Shown here: positions 35,519-44,834 of the stretch, one piece after another | Layout: every line of letters starts with the position of its first letter | Position numbering within the stretch: the first letter of the stretch is position 1 | Assembly (NCBI GenBank): GCA_025149125.1 | Contig: CP102272.1 | Location: 4,526,001 to 4,590,000, forward strand | From: [Clostridium] asparagiforme DSM 15981 | GTDB lineage: Bacteria; Bacillota; Clostridia; Lachnospirales; Lachnospiraceae | Direction of reading: 5' to 3' | Length of the DNA stretch: 64,000 bases | Program-made: the position numbers and the translations under genes | The notes under the pieces: generated by a model | What the model was told of the DNA's origin: nothing | What the model saw: only the letters and a program-made list of their open reading frames with translations | Database searches by the model: none

Positions 35519-36396
35519 CGCTCTCCCCTCCTTTGCACCGAAAGCTGCGCCACCGTCAACACCAGCAGAATCAGAAACAGGGCGAAGGACATAGCGGAGG
35601 CGTACCCCATATTGTTTTTCTCAAAGCCGGTCTGATAAATCAGCTGGATCAACGGGCGGGTGCTGGTACCCGGGCCGCCTTTGGTGATCAGCCAGAACTG
35701 GCCGAACACCTTGAACGAGGCGATCACCTGGAGCATAAAGATCAGGTAAGTGGTCCGTTTAAGCATCGGGATCGTGATATAGAAAAATGCCTTCACATCC
35801 GTGGCCCCGTCCATGGCCGCCGCCTCATAGAGCTGGCCCGGTATATCTTTCAATGCGGAGAGATAGAGCATCATGCTGTAGCCCACCGTCCACCACACCG
35901 TGGCCGCCACCACCACAAACCAGGGCCGCTGGCCCTCAGACAGCCAGAATATCTCCTCCGCCGGCTGCAGCACACCGATGGTCTTTAAAAAGCTGTTGAC
36001 AAACCCCAGATAGGGCTTAAACATAAATAGGGCGCAGTAAGAGACAACCGTCACGGACAGCACGTTGGGCAGATAGTAGGCAACCCGAAAAAATTTTCTT
36101 CCCCGGCTGTTTCGGTTGGCCAAAAGGGCCAGAAGCAGCGCCAGCACCATCAGCACCGGAACTGTCAACACCACAAATTTTGTGGTATTTCCCAAAGCTT
36201 CCCAGAAATAGCGGTCGCCCAGAAACTTCTGATAATTTTTCAGGCCCACAAACCGCTGCTTGCCCATCAGCCCCCATTTGTGCAGGCTGACATAGAGTCC
36301 CTGTATGATCGGCCAGATGGTAAAAATCGTGTAGAACACCGTGAACGGCAGCAAAAACAACACCGCGGCCAGCAGATTTTTTCGTTTGTACGTCAT
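35515..36396 (-). CDS. carbohydrate ABC transporter permease, MalF/UgpA type
   Basis: 293-residue inner-membrane permease with six helices. The EAA loop is at about residues 190-215 (LYEAAAMDGATDVKAFFYI). The opening LLAAVLFLLPFTVFYTIF is the usual first helix. It forms a heterodimer with the MalG-type permease. It lies 23 bases after the solute-binding protein gene and has an RBS-like GGGGGAGT upstream. Confidence 0.9.
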   Translation of the reverse strand: MTYKRKNLLAAVLFLLPFTVFYTIFTIWPIIQGLYVSLHKWGLMGKQRFVGLKNYQKFLGDRYFWEALGNTTKFVVLTVPVLMVLALLLALLANRNSRGRKFFRVAYYLPNVLSVTVVSYCALFMFKPYLGFVNSFLKTIGVLQPAEEIFWLSEGQRPWFVVVAATVWWTVGYSMMLYLSALKDIPGQLYEAAAMDGATDVKAFFYITIPMLKRTTYLIFMLQVIASFKVFGQFWLITKGGPGTSTRPLIQLIYQTGFEKNNMGYASAMSFALFLILLVLTVAQLSVQRRGER

Positions 36397-36419
36397 AACA
36401 GGGACTCCCCCTTTACTTT

Positions 36420-37820
36420 CTATTCGATGTCTGCACGGATTGTGGCGATCATATCATCCACCATATCCTCCGCGGACACGTCTCCGTTCCAATAGCTGTC
36501 CAGCTTCTCAATCATATCAGCCCTCGCCGTATAGAAGGACTCGGACTGCGGCGGATACGCAGCAATCTGCGCGGCACGCATGTACTCGCTTCTCTGTGGC
36601 AATGCCTTAAACGCATCGCTCTGTGTCACCGTCAGGTTAGAAGGAATCTGGCCGGACTCAGCCCAGGTAAGCCCTCCGTTCTTGGACGCCCATGTGATAA
36701 AATCGATGGCGCCCTGCGTCTCCTCCGGAGTGCGGCCAGGATTCACCGGGATAGTAAACACGTGGGAATCCGCCCAGGCGCTCTCCGTCCCAAACAGGCT
36801 GGGCACCAGAGTGGCCTTAAAGTTCAGACCGTCCGTGGCACCGAACTTGCCCACGCACCACGTGCCGGTAAACACCATGGCAGCCTTTCCGGCCTGGAAG
36901 ATCTTGTCCTGCTCCTCCGTGGTCGTCAGGTTGGGGGTAATGTACTCTTCGTCAAACAGCATCTTGATAAATTCCGCAGCCTTGATGGCCTTATCCCGGT
37001 CGATAGCGACCTTGCCGTCAGCGTCGATCACATTGGTTCCGCCCATGGAATAGTACACCTGCCACCAGTAGCGGAAGGGATAATCCTGAATTTTGTCCAT
37101 AGCCAGCGGATACGTCCCCTCCGGCAGTTTTTCTTTGAGCTGTTTGAGTAATGCCACAAAGTCGTCCTCGGTATTGACCGACAGATCCGGCTCAATTCCC
37201 GCCTCCTTGAACAGATCGGTGTTCAGATAGGCGATCAGGCAGTGGGTGTCCAGCGGCACCCCGTAGACTTCGCCGTCGAACGTCACGGTGTTCCTGGCGC
37301 CCTCTGTATACTCCGACCAGTCCAGACTGGTCTCAAAGGACTGCACCGCTCCGTTCGCCACCAGTTCCGGCAGCTTGGAGACGTGAGAAACACCGATATC
37401 CGGCCCCTTACCGGCCGCCACTGCGGTCATCAACTTCGTGTAATAATCCGCCCACACCAGTTTCACGGGTACGATCTTATACTCCGGGTTGGTGGCGTTA
37501 TAATCGTCGATGATCTTGTCCATCCAGTCGCCGTCGCCGCCGCTGAACAGGGACCAGAAAATCAACTCATGCTCACCGGCCACAATTTTCTCAGGATTGT
37601 TTACAGTACCGTCGCCGTTCACATCCGCAGCCTCCGCCGCCCCCGTGGTTTCAGGAGCCGCTGTGGCAGATGCCTCCGGCGCTTTCGTCTCCGGCGCCTG
37701 GGTCTCCGGCGCCTGGGGGGCGGCCGTGGTGGGAGCATCCTTGCCGGACGAGCAGCCAAACAGCGACAGGCCCATAACGCCGGCCATCAGTAATGCGGTC
37801 AACTTCTTGCATTTTTTCAT
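36420..37820 (-). CDS. extracellular sugar-binding lipoprotein of ABC transporter
   Basis: 466-residue solute-binding protein of CUT1 family 1. It has a lipoprotein signal with lipobox LFGC (Cys about 23). A Thr/Ala/Pro/Glu linker with repeated PETQAPETKAPEA-like units (30-60) spaces it from the membrane. The binding domain carries the typical DINV-like start, an AMVFTGTWCVG motif and conserved Trp residues. The start at 37820 follows AGGGAGG. It is the second gene of the GH2-led operon, so the ligand is probably the glycoside hydrolysed by that enzyme or its product. Confidence 0.9.
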   Translation of the reverse strand: MKKCKKLTALLMAGVMGLSLFGCSSGKDAPTTAAPQAPETQAPETKAPEASATAAPETTGAAEAADVNGDGTVNNPEKIVAGEHELIFWSLFSGGDGDWMDKIIDDYNATNPEYKIVPVKLVWADYYTKLMTAVAAGKGPDIGVSHVSKLPELVANGAVQSFETSLDWSEYTEGARNTVTFDGEVYGVPLDTHCLIAYLNTDLFKEAGIEPDLSVNTEDDFVALLKQLKEKLPEGTYPLAMDKIQDYPFRYWWQVYYSMGGTNVIDADGKVAIDRDKAIKAAEFIKMLFDEEYITPNLTTTEEQDKIFQAGKAAMVFTGTWCVGKFGATDGLNFKATLVPSLFGTESAWADSHVFTIPVNPGRTPEETQGAIDFITWASKNGGLTWAESGQIPSNLTVTQSDAFKALPQRSEYMRAAQIAAYPPQSESFYTARADMIEKLDSYWNGDVSAEDMVDDMIATIRADIE

Positions 37821-37883
37821 TTCTAATCCTCCCTTTCTTTGAAGTAAATCAACTAGATGGTTCCCTTTATTAAAACATGCCGG

Positions 37884-39614
37884 TCACAGCATCGTTTCAA
37901 TCTGATCATTGATCTGCCTTAACGCCCCCGGGTCCACCTTGGGCGTGCGGTCCGGCCGCAGCAGACCGTTGATCTCCTGTTCCACGTCGGTAAACTGAGT
38001 GTAACAGAACCCCTGGATCATCCCGGACCGGCTGATGGCGCGGATGATGCGCTGGTACTCCGCCAGAAATTCCTCAGCCCCGGACGCGCTGGTATATCCC
38101 CACCCCCCCTCCGGCGCCAGTGCGATCCCGCCGCACTCCGAGAGGATCACCGGCTGTCCCTTGTAACCGTACCCCTTTGCAAAGGGCTTGCGGATCATAA
38201 TATCCGCCAGTCCTTCCACCGAACAAAGCCCCCTGGAGAAACGCTCCTGCATCCCGGCGTCCGACCGTTCCCCATGGCGGTAGCTGTGCACCGCCACAAG
38301 ATCCGTCTCCGTCATCTCCCAACCGTCGTTGGAAATCACCAGCCGGTTCCCGCCCAGGCTGCGCGCCAGATGGTACATGGCATTGGCAAACGCCTGCTGC
38401 TCGGGGTCATGGCTGACCGCCGGAATCCCCCAGCTCTCGTTGAGCACGTTCCATACCACAATGCAGGGATGGCTGTAATCCCGCTCGATCAGGCCGCACC
38501 ACTCCCGGACAAAGGCAGAGGCCGCCTGGTGCGTATAGCTGATGAAGCTGCCCATGGATTCCCACACCAGAAATCCCATGCGGTCCGCCCAGTACAGAAA
38601 TCTGGGATCCTCCGCTTTCTCGTGTTTACGGCAGCCGTTAAACCCCATTTCCTTAGCCCGTCTTATATCCTCCCGGTACGCCTCATCCGAGGGCGCGGTC
38701 ACCAGGCTGTCCGGCCAATAACCTTGATCTAAAACCAGTTTTTGGAAATAAGGGCGATTGTTCAGGTAAATCTTTCCCTCTGACACATGGATCTTGCGCA
38801 TACCGAAATAGGTGTCCACCGAGTCCCAGATCTGCCCATCAGACTCCAGCTCCGTGTGCACGTCAAACAGCGTCGGGCTCTCCGGAAACCAGCACAGTCC
38901 ACTGTAATGGAAACTGCCGTTCAGAATCCGGTTATGAAATACGTCCACCGCAAACTCCCCGTTCCGTTCCCGGCTTATAAACCCACCCTCGTAAATCTCT
39001 TCGTCCTTCACCCGGATCTGCCATCGCAGACGGCACGGCAGAGGACATTGCTCCGACAGGTTGAAACGGATGCGCACCAAACCGGCATCCACGTCGGAAT
39101 CGTAACGTATTCCTTCAATATGGGCCTCATCCAGGGGTTCCAGCCATACGGACTGCCATATCCCCGAGGACGGCGTATACCAGATAAACGCGGGATCTCC
39201 CGCCCAAAATTGCTTTCCCCGGGGGATCGTCTCATCTTTAAGCGGATCCCAGACCCGGACCTCCAGCACTTCCTCACCGCCGGTCAGATACGGGGTGATA
39301 TCGGCCGAAAAAGGCGTATAGCCGCCCTCATGGCTGCACGCCAGCGAGCCGTTTACAAACACCTGGCTGCGGTAGTCCACCGCCCCGAAATGAAGGATAA
39401 TCCGACTCCCGTTCCATTCCTCCGGGACCCGAAACGTCCGGAAATAACGCATGGCGTCATACGCTCCGCTCACTCCCGTCCCACTCATGGCGCATTGATA
39501 GGCGAACGGTACCTGGATTGTACAGGTCTGGTCCCCAAGCGTAATCCCCCATTCTCCATTGAGGCTGCACCAACGTTCCCTCCGAAATTCCGGCCGCGGA
39601 TATTCTCCCCTCAT
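37884..39614 (-). CDS. glycoside hydrolase family 2 enzyme
   Basis: 576-residue intracellular beta-glycosidase of the GH2 clan. The sugar-binding domain (residues 10-160, LNGEWGITLG, YRSQVFVNGSLACSHEGGY) is followed by an Ig-like domain and a TIM barrel (from about 270). The acid/base Glu is in VWNVLNESWG (about 392) and the nucleophile Glu in VILSECGG (about 491). No signal peptide, so the substrate must be imported, which fits the ABC genes that follow. Beta-glucuronidase or beta-galactosidase specificity cannot be decided. The start follows CGGAGG. Confidence 0.85.
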   Translation of the reverse strand: MRGEYPRPEFRRERWCSLNGEWGITLGDQTCTIQVPFAYQCAMSGTGVSGAYDAMRYFRTFRVPEEWNGSRIILHFGAVDYRSQVFVNGSLACSHEGGYTPFSADITPYLTGGEEVLEVRVWDPLKDETIPRGKQFWAGDPAFIWYTPSSGIWQSVWLEPLDEAHIEGIRYDSDVDAGLVRIRFNLSEQCPLPCRLRWQIRVKDEEIYEGGFISRERNGEFAVDVFHNRILNGSFHYSGLCWFPESPTLFDVHTELESDGQIWDSVDTYFGMRKIHVSEGKIYLNNRPYFQKLVLDQGYWPDSLVTAPSDEAYREDIRRAKEMGFNGCRKHEKAEDPRFLYWADRMGFLVWESMGSFISYTHQAASAFVREWCGLIERDYSHPCIVVWNVLNESWGIPAVSHDPEQQAFANAMYHLARSLGGNRLVISNDGWEMTETDLVAVHSYRHGERSDAGMQERFSRGLCSVEGLADIMIRKPFAKGYGYKGQPVILSECGGIALAPEGGWGYTSASGAEEFLAEYQRIIRAISRSGMIQGFCYTQFTDVEQEINGLLRPDRTPKVDPGALRQINDQIETML

Positions 39615-39665
39615 GTCAAATCCTCCGAATATCTTGTAATGGTTAAATTGTTTAAGTTTTTATTT

Positions 39666-39684
39666 ATTACATTCTTTTTGTAAT
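39666..39684. promoter_or_regulatory. candidate operator 1 (ATTACA-N7-TGTAAT)
   Basis: Perfect 6-base dyad ATTACA/TGTAAT around TTCTTTT, inside the longer shared string TTTATTTATTACATT. It lies just downstream of the GH2 promoter, in roadblock position. A near copy is at 39817. Confidence 0.55.
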
Positions 39685-39700
39685 TTATATTTCTAAATTC

Positions 39701-39729
39701 ATGCTAGCATTTTCTATCCAATCTGTCAA
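39701..39729 (-). promoter_or_regulatory. promoter of the GH2-ABC operon
   Basis: Minus strand TTGACA (39729-39724), 17-base spacer ending TGC, TAGCAT (39706-39701). Leader about 85 bases with operator 1 inside. Confidence 0.75.
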
Positions 39730-39816
39730 TATATTTTGAAATTAATTGCTTTTTTAAGTATTCTTTCACAATATTTTTTCTCGTATTTTCCGTTTCCTTT
39801 TAACACCTATTTATTT

Positions 39817-39835
39817 ATTACATTTTTTATACAAT
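39817..39835. promoter_or_regulatory. candidate operator 2
   Basis: ATTACATTTTTTATACAAT repeats the left half of operator 1 exactly in 39808-39824 (TATTTATTACATT). It lies before the regulator gene and is less symmetric. The pair suggests control of both divergent units by the ArsR-like protein. Confidence 0.45.
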
Positions 39836-39923
39836 TAAATGGACGTTTTTGAAAATTTACTGGAATTTATACTTCAGTTTTGATAGAATAAAAGAAAATG
39901 AATCAGAACACTCAGGAGCGCTT

Positions 39924-40889
39924 ATGTCAAAATCAAAGAAACCCATTCAGCTGAGCAATGACCGGAACATTCACCTGCGCACCACCGTTCCCTCCCACCA
40001 GGAACAGCTGGTTCACATCGGAAAGGCCATCTCCTCGCCCGTACGCCTCCAGATTTTAAACCTGTTGGACAATACCCCCATGTCGATTCAGGAGATCGCC
40101 TCCACGCTCGACATTCCGGTATCCTCCACCGCTATGCACATACGCTGCCTGGAGGAGGCCCGCATTGTGGTAACCGAATCTCAGCCAGGCCTGCGCGGCT
40201 CCATGCGCGTGTGCATCAACAGCGTGGAATCAATCCGCATCGACGTATCCATGCCGGAGGCCGACCGCCGGAGCAAGAGTATCACCTTCGACATGCCGGT
40301 GGGGAATTATTACGACTTTGAGGTAGCGCCCACCTGCGGCCTGGCCGATAAAAGCGGGGTCATCGATACCTACGACAACCCGCGCGCCTTCTACTCCCCT
40401 CTGCGGACCAACGCCCAGCTCCTGTGGTTTCACAAGGGTTTTATCGAATACCGTTTTCCCAATTTCCCGCCGCCTGTGCCGCTAAAAGAGCTGACATTCA
40501 GCCTGGAGCTGTGTTCAGAGGCCCCGGGCTTCGCGGAGGACTGGCCCTCGGACATCACGTTCACGGTCAACGGCCGCGATATCCTGACTTACCAGTCTCC
40601 GGGCGACTTCGGGGCCAGAAGGGGCAGTCTGACTCCCGAGAGCTGGAAATCCGGCAGCACCCAGTACGGTCTTCTGAAAACCGTCTCCGTGCGTCCCAAC
40701 GGCGGTTATCTTGACGGAAAGCTGAAAAATCCCGACATCACCCTGGAGGCGCTGAATCTGCCCTCCCAGCCCTATATTTCCTTTGCCGTCTCCGTGCGTG
40801 AAACTGCCAAATTTGTAGGCGGCGTAAATCTTTTCGGCCGGGAATTCGGCGATTACAGCCAGGGAATCGTCATGTCGATGTTCTATTAG
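39924..40889 (+). CDS. ArsR-like winged-helix regulator with large C-terminal domain
   Basis: 321 residues. Residues 28-105 form an ArsR-type winged helix (SPVRLQILNLLDNTPMS, EIASTLDIPVSSTAMHI, CLEEARIVVTESQPGLRG). The metal-binding cysteine motif of true ArsR proteins is absent. Residues 130-321 are a beta-rich domain of unknown type, plausibly sugar binding (EYRFPNFPPPVPLKELTF, FTVNGRDIL). The start at 39924 follows CAGGAGC. It is divergent from the GH2-ABC operon, which it probably controls through the repeated ATTACA sites. Confidence 0.75.
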   Translation: MSKSKKPIQLSNDRNIHLRTTVPSHQEQLVHIGKAISSPVRLQILNLLDNTPMSIQEIASTLDIPVSSTAMHIRCLEEARIVVTESQPGLRGSMRVCINSVESIRIDVSMPEADRRSKSITFDMPVGNYYDFEVAPTCGLADKSGVIDTYDNPRAFYSPLRTNAQLLWFHKGFIEYRFPNFPPPVPLKELTFSLELCSEAPGFAEDWPSDITFTVNGRDILTYQSPGDFGARRGSLTPESWKSGSTQYGLLKTVSVRPNGGYLDGKLKNPDITLEALNLPSQPYISFAVSVRETAKFVGGVNLFGREFGDYSQGIVMSMFY

Positions 40890-41095
40890 AAAAAGCCAGA
40901 CAACTTCAAGCCCCACATACGGCTCTGCAGCCCGCTTCCCCGGCGCAGGGCCGTTTTGCCCCGTCCCTTTCCATTTTTCTCCCGGACCTCTCCCGCAAAG
41001 CCGCTCCCAATCTTTCCGCTTCAATCTTCCCGCCCGCGTCATAACCTACCGCCTCCCCCATATATTTATAATAATTCGCAAAACCCGGAGTTTAT

Positions 41096-42673
41096 ATGAA
41101 CAGTCCCAAGACTTCCTCACAATCCATAGGCAGCTGGCTGTCCCCGCGAAAGCGGGCATTTATTACGGGCACGCTGCTGCTCACCGGGACCGGCTTCCTC
41201 TGCCGGGTTCTGGGGTTCTTTTACCGGATCTTCATGTCCCGGGCCGTCGGCGCGGAAGGGCTTGGCATCTACAACATGGTCCACCCGGTGTTCGGCATCT
41301 GCTTTGCCGTCTGCGCCGGTTCCATTCAGACCGCCCTCTCCCAGTACGTGGCGGCCAACATGAAGCGGGGCCGGGCAGCCTTCCGAAGCGGCCTTATCAT
41401 TTCCATGTCCCTGTCCGTCCTGCTGGCCGCCTTCATCTGCCGGTTCGACGACTTTTTAGCCGCCAGGCTGCTGTTGGAGCCGCGCTGCGCCCCCTATCTG
41501 CCCGTCATGGCCCTGTCCGTGCCCTTCGCAGCCCTGCACGCCTGCATCAACGGCTACTATTATGGCATGCAGAAGGCCCGGGTTCCGGCCTTCTCCCAAG
41601 TGGCGGAGCAGGTGATCCGCATGGCGGCGGTATTCCTCATCGTGGATATCTGGGCGGAGCGGGGCCGGGAGATCACCGTCACCCTGGCCGTCTACGGCCA
41701 CCTGATCGGGGAAATGGCCTCGGCCGCCTTCACCTTCCTCTCCCTGCTCCTGTTCCCGCCGGACCGCGGCCTGCGCCCCGGCCTTCAGACTGCCGGCTGG
41801 GGCGGGCTCACCGCGGGGCTGCGCGACACTTCCGGCCCCTTAATGGCCCTGGCCCTCCCCCTCATGGGCAACCGCCTGGTGCTCAACTTCTTAGGCAGCG
41901 CGGAAGCCATCTGGATTCCCAACCGCCTGGTGCGCTTCGGGCTCACAAACAGCGAGGCCTTCTCCGTCTACGGCGTGTTGACTGGAATGAGCCTGCCCTT
42001 CATCCTCTTCCCCTCCGCCATCACCAACTCCATGGCGGTGCTTCTGCTGCCCACGGTGGCCGAGGCCCAGTCCGACGGCAACGAGGAGCGCATCTCCTCC
42101 GTGATCTCCATGTCCCTGCGCTACAGCTGCTACATGGGCATCCTCTGCATCGGCGTCTTTACCATGTTCGGAAGCCAGCTGGGCGTCAGCGTCTTTCGCG
42201 ACCCGGACGCGGGCGCCTTCATCACCATCCTGGCCTGGCTCTGCCCCTTCATGTACCTGGCCACCACCCTGGGAAGCGTGTTAAACGGCCTTGGCAAAAC
42301 CTCCATCACTTTCTTCCAGAACGTACTTGCCATGCTGATCCGTCTGGCCTTCGTCCTCTTCGCCATCCCGGTTTTCGGCATCCAGGGTTACCTCTGGGGA
42401 ATGCTGGCCAGCGAGCTGGCCCTGGCGCTCTTCAGCCTGCTCTCCCTAAAGCGCCTGGTCCCCTTCCGTTGGAACGCCTGGAGTATGGTTCTAAAACCCT
42501 CCCTGCTCCTCGCCATCTCCATCGGCCTTTACCGCTTCGCCACCCCCATCTCCAGCCCCTCCGGCCAGCTGCCCCTCTTTATCGAGACGGCCCTGCAAAT
42601 CGGCTTCCTGTGCTGCTGCTATCTGGGTCTGCTGCTGGTATTCCATCGGAAAAAGGGATACGGCCCTGTGTAA
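41096..42673 (+). CDS. MATE/MVF-type polysaccharide flippase, SpoVB-like
   Basis: 525-residue membrane protein with 13-14 helices. It shares the polysaccharide biosynthesis/MurJ-like N-terminus (GTGFLCRVLGFFYRIFMSRAVGAEG is the diagnostic stretch; cited as RVLGFFYRI and VGAEGLGIYN). Related SpoVB proteins move lipid-linked cell-wall or cortex precursors across the membrane during sporulation. The start follows CCCGGAG. A separate transcription unit; the upstream 206 bases hold no gene. Confidence 0.85.
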   Translation: MNSPKTSSQSIGSWLSPRKRAFITGTLLLTGTGFLCRVLGFFYRIFMSRAVGAEGLGIYNMVHPVFGICFAVCAGSIQTALSQYVAANMKRGRAAFRSGLIISMSLSVLLAAFICRFDDFLAARLLLEPRCAPYLPVMALSVPFAALHACINGYYYGMQKARVPAFSQVAEQVIRMAAVFLIVDIWAERGREITVTLAVYGHLIGEMASAAFTFLSLLLFPPDRGLRPGLQTAGWGGLTAGLRDTSGPLMALALPLMGNRLVLNFLGSAEAIWIPNRLVRFGLTNSEAFSVYGVLTGMSLPFILFPSAITNSMAVLLLPTVAEAQSDGNEERISSVISMSLRYSCYMGILCIGVFTMFGSQLGVSVFRDPDAGAFITILAWLCPFMYLATTLGSVLNGLGKTSITFFQNVLAMLIRLAFVLFAIPVFGIQGYLWGMLASELALALFSLLSLKRLVPFRWNAWSMVLKPSLLLAISIGLYRFATPISSPSGQLPLFIETALQIGFLCCCYLGLLLVFHRKKGYGPV

Positions 42674-42682
42674 AAATGTCCC

Positions 42683-42711
42683 TTGCCACCGGTCCATTTT
42701 TGCGTTACATT
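42683..42711 (+). promoter_or_regulatory. candidate promoter of the PEP/pyruvate-binding protein gene
   Basis: TTGCCA (42683-42688), 17-base spacer, TACATT (42706-42711), about 40 bases before the start codon. Confidence 0.5.
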
Positions 42712-42750
42712 ACTTATAAAGCACTCAATACATAAGACGGGAGAAATAAG

Positions 42751-44628
42751 ATGACGGACTGGACGGAAATGCTGAAACAGGAAAGCCTGACGCTGGAGGA
42801 GCAGAAATGGGTGTGTAATAAGCTCATGACTTCGGAAAGCCACATGGAGCAGCTGATTCTGAAATACTTTACCGCAGCGGATTTCCGGGCGGTGAACGCG
42901 CGCCGGATCGGCAGCGGAGTGATCGGCGGCAAGGCCTGCGGGCTTTTGGTTGCCCGCAAGCTGATCGCGCTCAAAATGCCGGAACTTGCGGCCCACATGG
43001 AACCTCACAACTCCTATTTTATCGGCACGGACGTGTTCTACCAGTACATGGTATTAAACCGGTGCGCCGAACTGAAAGCCCGGCACAAACTGGAAAAGGA
43101 GCATTTCCAGGAGGCCGAGGAGCTGACAAGGCGGCTGCAGAACGGAAAAATCCCGGAGGAGATCCGGGTTCAGCTGGAGGAGATGCTGGACCACTACGGC
43201 AATCTGCCGATCATCGTTCGCTCCAGCAGTATCATGGAGGACGGCTACGGAAACGCCTTCTCCGGAAAGTACGAGTCCGTGTTCTGCATGAACCAGGGGA
43301 CTAAGGAAGAACGCCTGAAAGAGCTGGAGGACGCCATCCGGCGCGTCTACGCCAGCGTAATGAACGAATCAGCCATTGAATACCGTAGAAAACGCCATCT
43401 GCTGGACATGGATGAGCAGATGGCGCTGCTAATCCAGCAGGTCTCCGGCCAGACCTACGGGGATTACTACCTGCCGGTGGCCGCAGGCATGGGCTGTTCC
43501 TACAATCCCTACAAATGGATGGAGTATTTAAATCCCAGGGCCGGGATGCTGCGCATGGTGGCGGGTCTCGGAACCCGGGCCGTGGAGCGCACGCCCGGAG
43601 ACTATCCGCGGTTAGTGGGGCTGGACCGCTCTCAGGCCAACCTGCGGACCACCCTGGCGGACCGCCACAAATACTCCCAGCGGCAGGTGGACGTCCTGGA
43701 CTTCCCGAAAAAGCAGCTTTGCACCAAAAAGCTGGATGAGATCATCGAGCTGCTGCCCAAATGGCAGAAGAAGCTGGTGCTGAGCCGGGACACCGAAGCC
43801 GAGGACCTGCTGGCGGAGCGGCACGTGTATAAAAAGGTTTATTTTGCGGACTGTCAGGGCATTGTGGACAATCACGAGTTCATCAGCATGATGTACTCCA
43901 TGCTGCAGATGCTGGAATCCAAGTATGAATGTCCGGTGGATGTGGAATTTGCCATCACCTGTCCCGAGGAAAATACCTGGAAGCTGAACCTGCTCCAGTG
44001 CCGCCCCCTGCAGTCCGCCGCGTCGGAGCAGGTGCACATCCCCACCGGCGTGGACGACAATCTGCTCTTCGACGTGCGCCAGACCACCATGCGCCGCTCC
44101 AAGACGGAGCTGATCGACTACATCGTGTGGCTGGACCCCCGGAAATATTACGAGTATCCCTACGCGAAAAAGACGGACGTGGCCCGGCTGATCGGGCGGA
44201 TCAACCGGTATTTTGAGACGGTCGACAAAAAGCTCATGCTGCTGGTTCCCGGCCGCATCGGCACCTCTTCCCCGGAGCTTGGCGTGCCGGTGTCCTACGC
44301 GGAAATCAGCCAGTTTAACGCCATCTGCGAGGTGGCGTACAAGGACGCCGGCTACCATCCGGAGCTGTCCTACGGAAGCCATATGTTCCAGGATCTGGTG
44401 GAGGCCGACGTCTACTATGGGGCCATCAACGACAACCGCAACACCCGCCTGTATCAGCCCGAGCTGCTGCAGCGCTACCCGGAAGTCTTAAAAGCCCTCC
44501 TGCCCGGCGAGACGGAGCTGACCGATATTGTGAAGCTCTACGACCTCAGCGGCAACAGAGCCTGCCTGATCCTGGACGCCGGACAGGGGCGGGCGGTGTG
44601 CCGTCTGGGCGGGCCAACGCAGGGATAG
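42751..44628 (+). CDS. stand-alone PEP/pyruvate-binding (PPDK_N) ATP-grasp protein
   Basis: 625 residues. Residues 45-435 resemble the ATP-grasp half of PEP synthase and pyruvate phosphate dikinase: IGGKACGLLVARK, IIVRSSSIMEDGYGNAFSGKYESVF, ALLIQQVSGQ and LNLLQCRPLQ. The swivelling phospho-His domain and the PEP-binding TIM barrel are absent. Residues 440-625 form an unrecognised domain with a conserved-looking VPGRIGTSSPELGVP segment. It should bind ATP and phosphorylate something other than the usual His, or act as a regulator. No obvious operon partner. Confidence 0.75.
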   Translation: MTDWTEMLKQESLTLEEQKWVCNKLMTSESHMEQLILKYFTAADFRAVNARRIGSGVIGGKACGLLVARKLIALKMPELAAHMEPHNSYFIGTDVFYQYMVLNRCAELKARHKLEKEHFQEAEELTRRLQNGKIPEEIRVQLEEMLDHYGNLPIIVRSSSIMEDGYGNAFSGKYESVFCMNQGTKEERLKELEDAIRRVYASVMNESAIEYRRKRHLLDMDEQMALLIQQVSGQTYGDYYLPVAAGMGCSYNPYKWMEYLNPRAGMLRMVAGLGTRAVERTPGDYPRLVGLDRSQANLRTTLADRHKYSQRQVDVLDFPKKQLCTKKLDEIIELLPKWQKKLVLSRDTEAEDLLAERHVYKKVYFADCQGIVDNHEFISMMYSMLQMLESKYECPVDVEFAITCPEENTWKLNLLQCRPLQSAASEQVHIPTGVDDNLLFDVRQTTMRRSKTELIDYIVWLDPRKYYEYPYAKKTDVARLIGRINRYFETVDKKLMLLVPGRIGTSSPELGVPVSYAEISQFNAICEVAYKDAGYHPELSYGSHMFQDLVEADVYYGAINDNRNTRLYQPELLQRYPEVLKALLPGETELTDIVKLYDLSGNRACLILDAGQGRAVCRLGGPTQG

Positions 44629-44773
44629 GGGCAACGCCCGTCCATGCAGCTCCAGCAGGGCCGTCTCCGCATTAGTGGAGGGGGATTAACCGTCCCACGG
44701 CAGGCTGCTATTTCCGCTGCTTTTTCAAGCGCCGCGGCGGTGTGCGCCGCAGACATCAGAGAGGATAAAACCA

Positions 44774-44808
44774 GGAGCGGCTCCAGGCAAATACCTGTGT
44801 GCCGCTCC
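44774..44808 (-). terminator. hairpin after the HAD phosphatase gene
   Basis: GGAGCGGC pairs with GCCGCTCC, with an inner AGG/CCT helix. On the minus strand it is followed by TGGTTTTA, so it is a weak terminator. The remaining part of 44629-44773 shows no ORF. Confidence 0.5.
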
Positions 44809-44834
44809 CAAAACTCTGTCCCTTCGATTTTATC

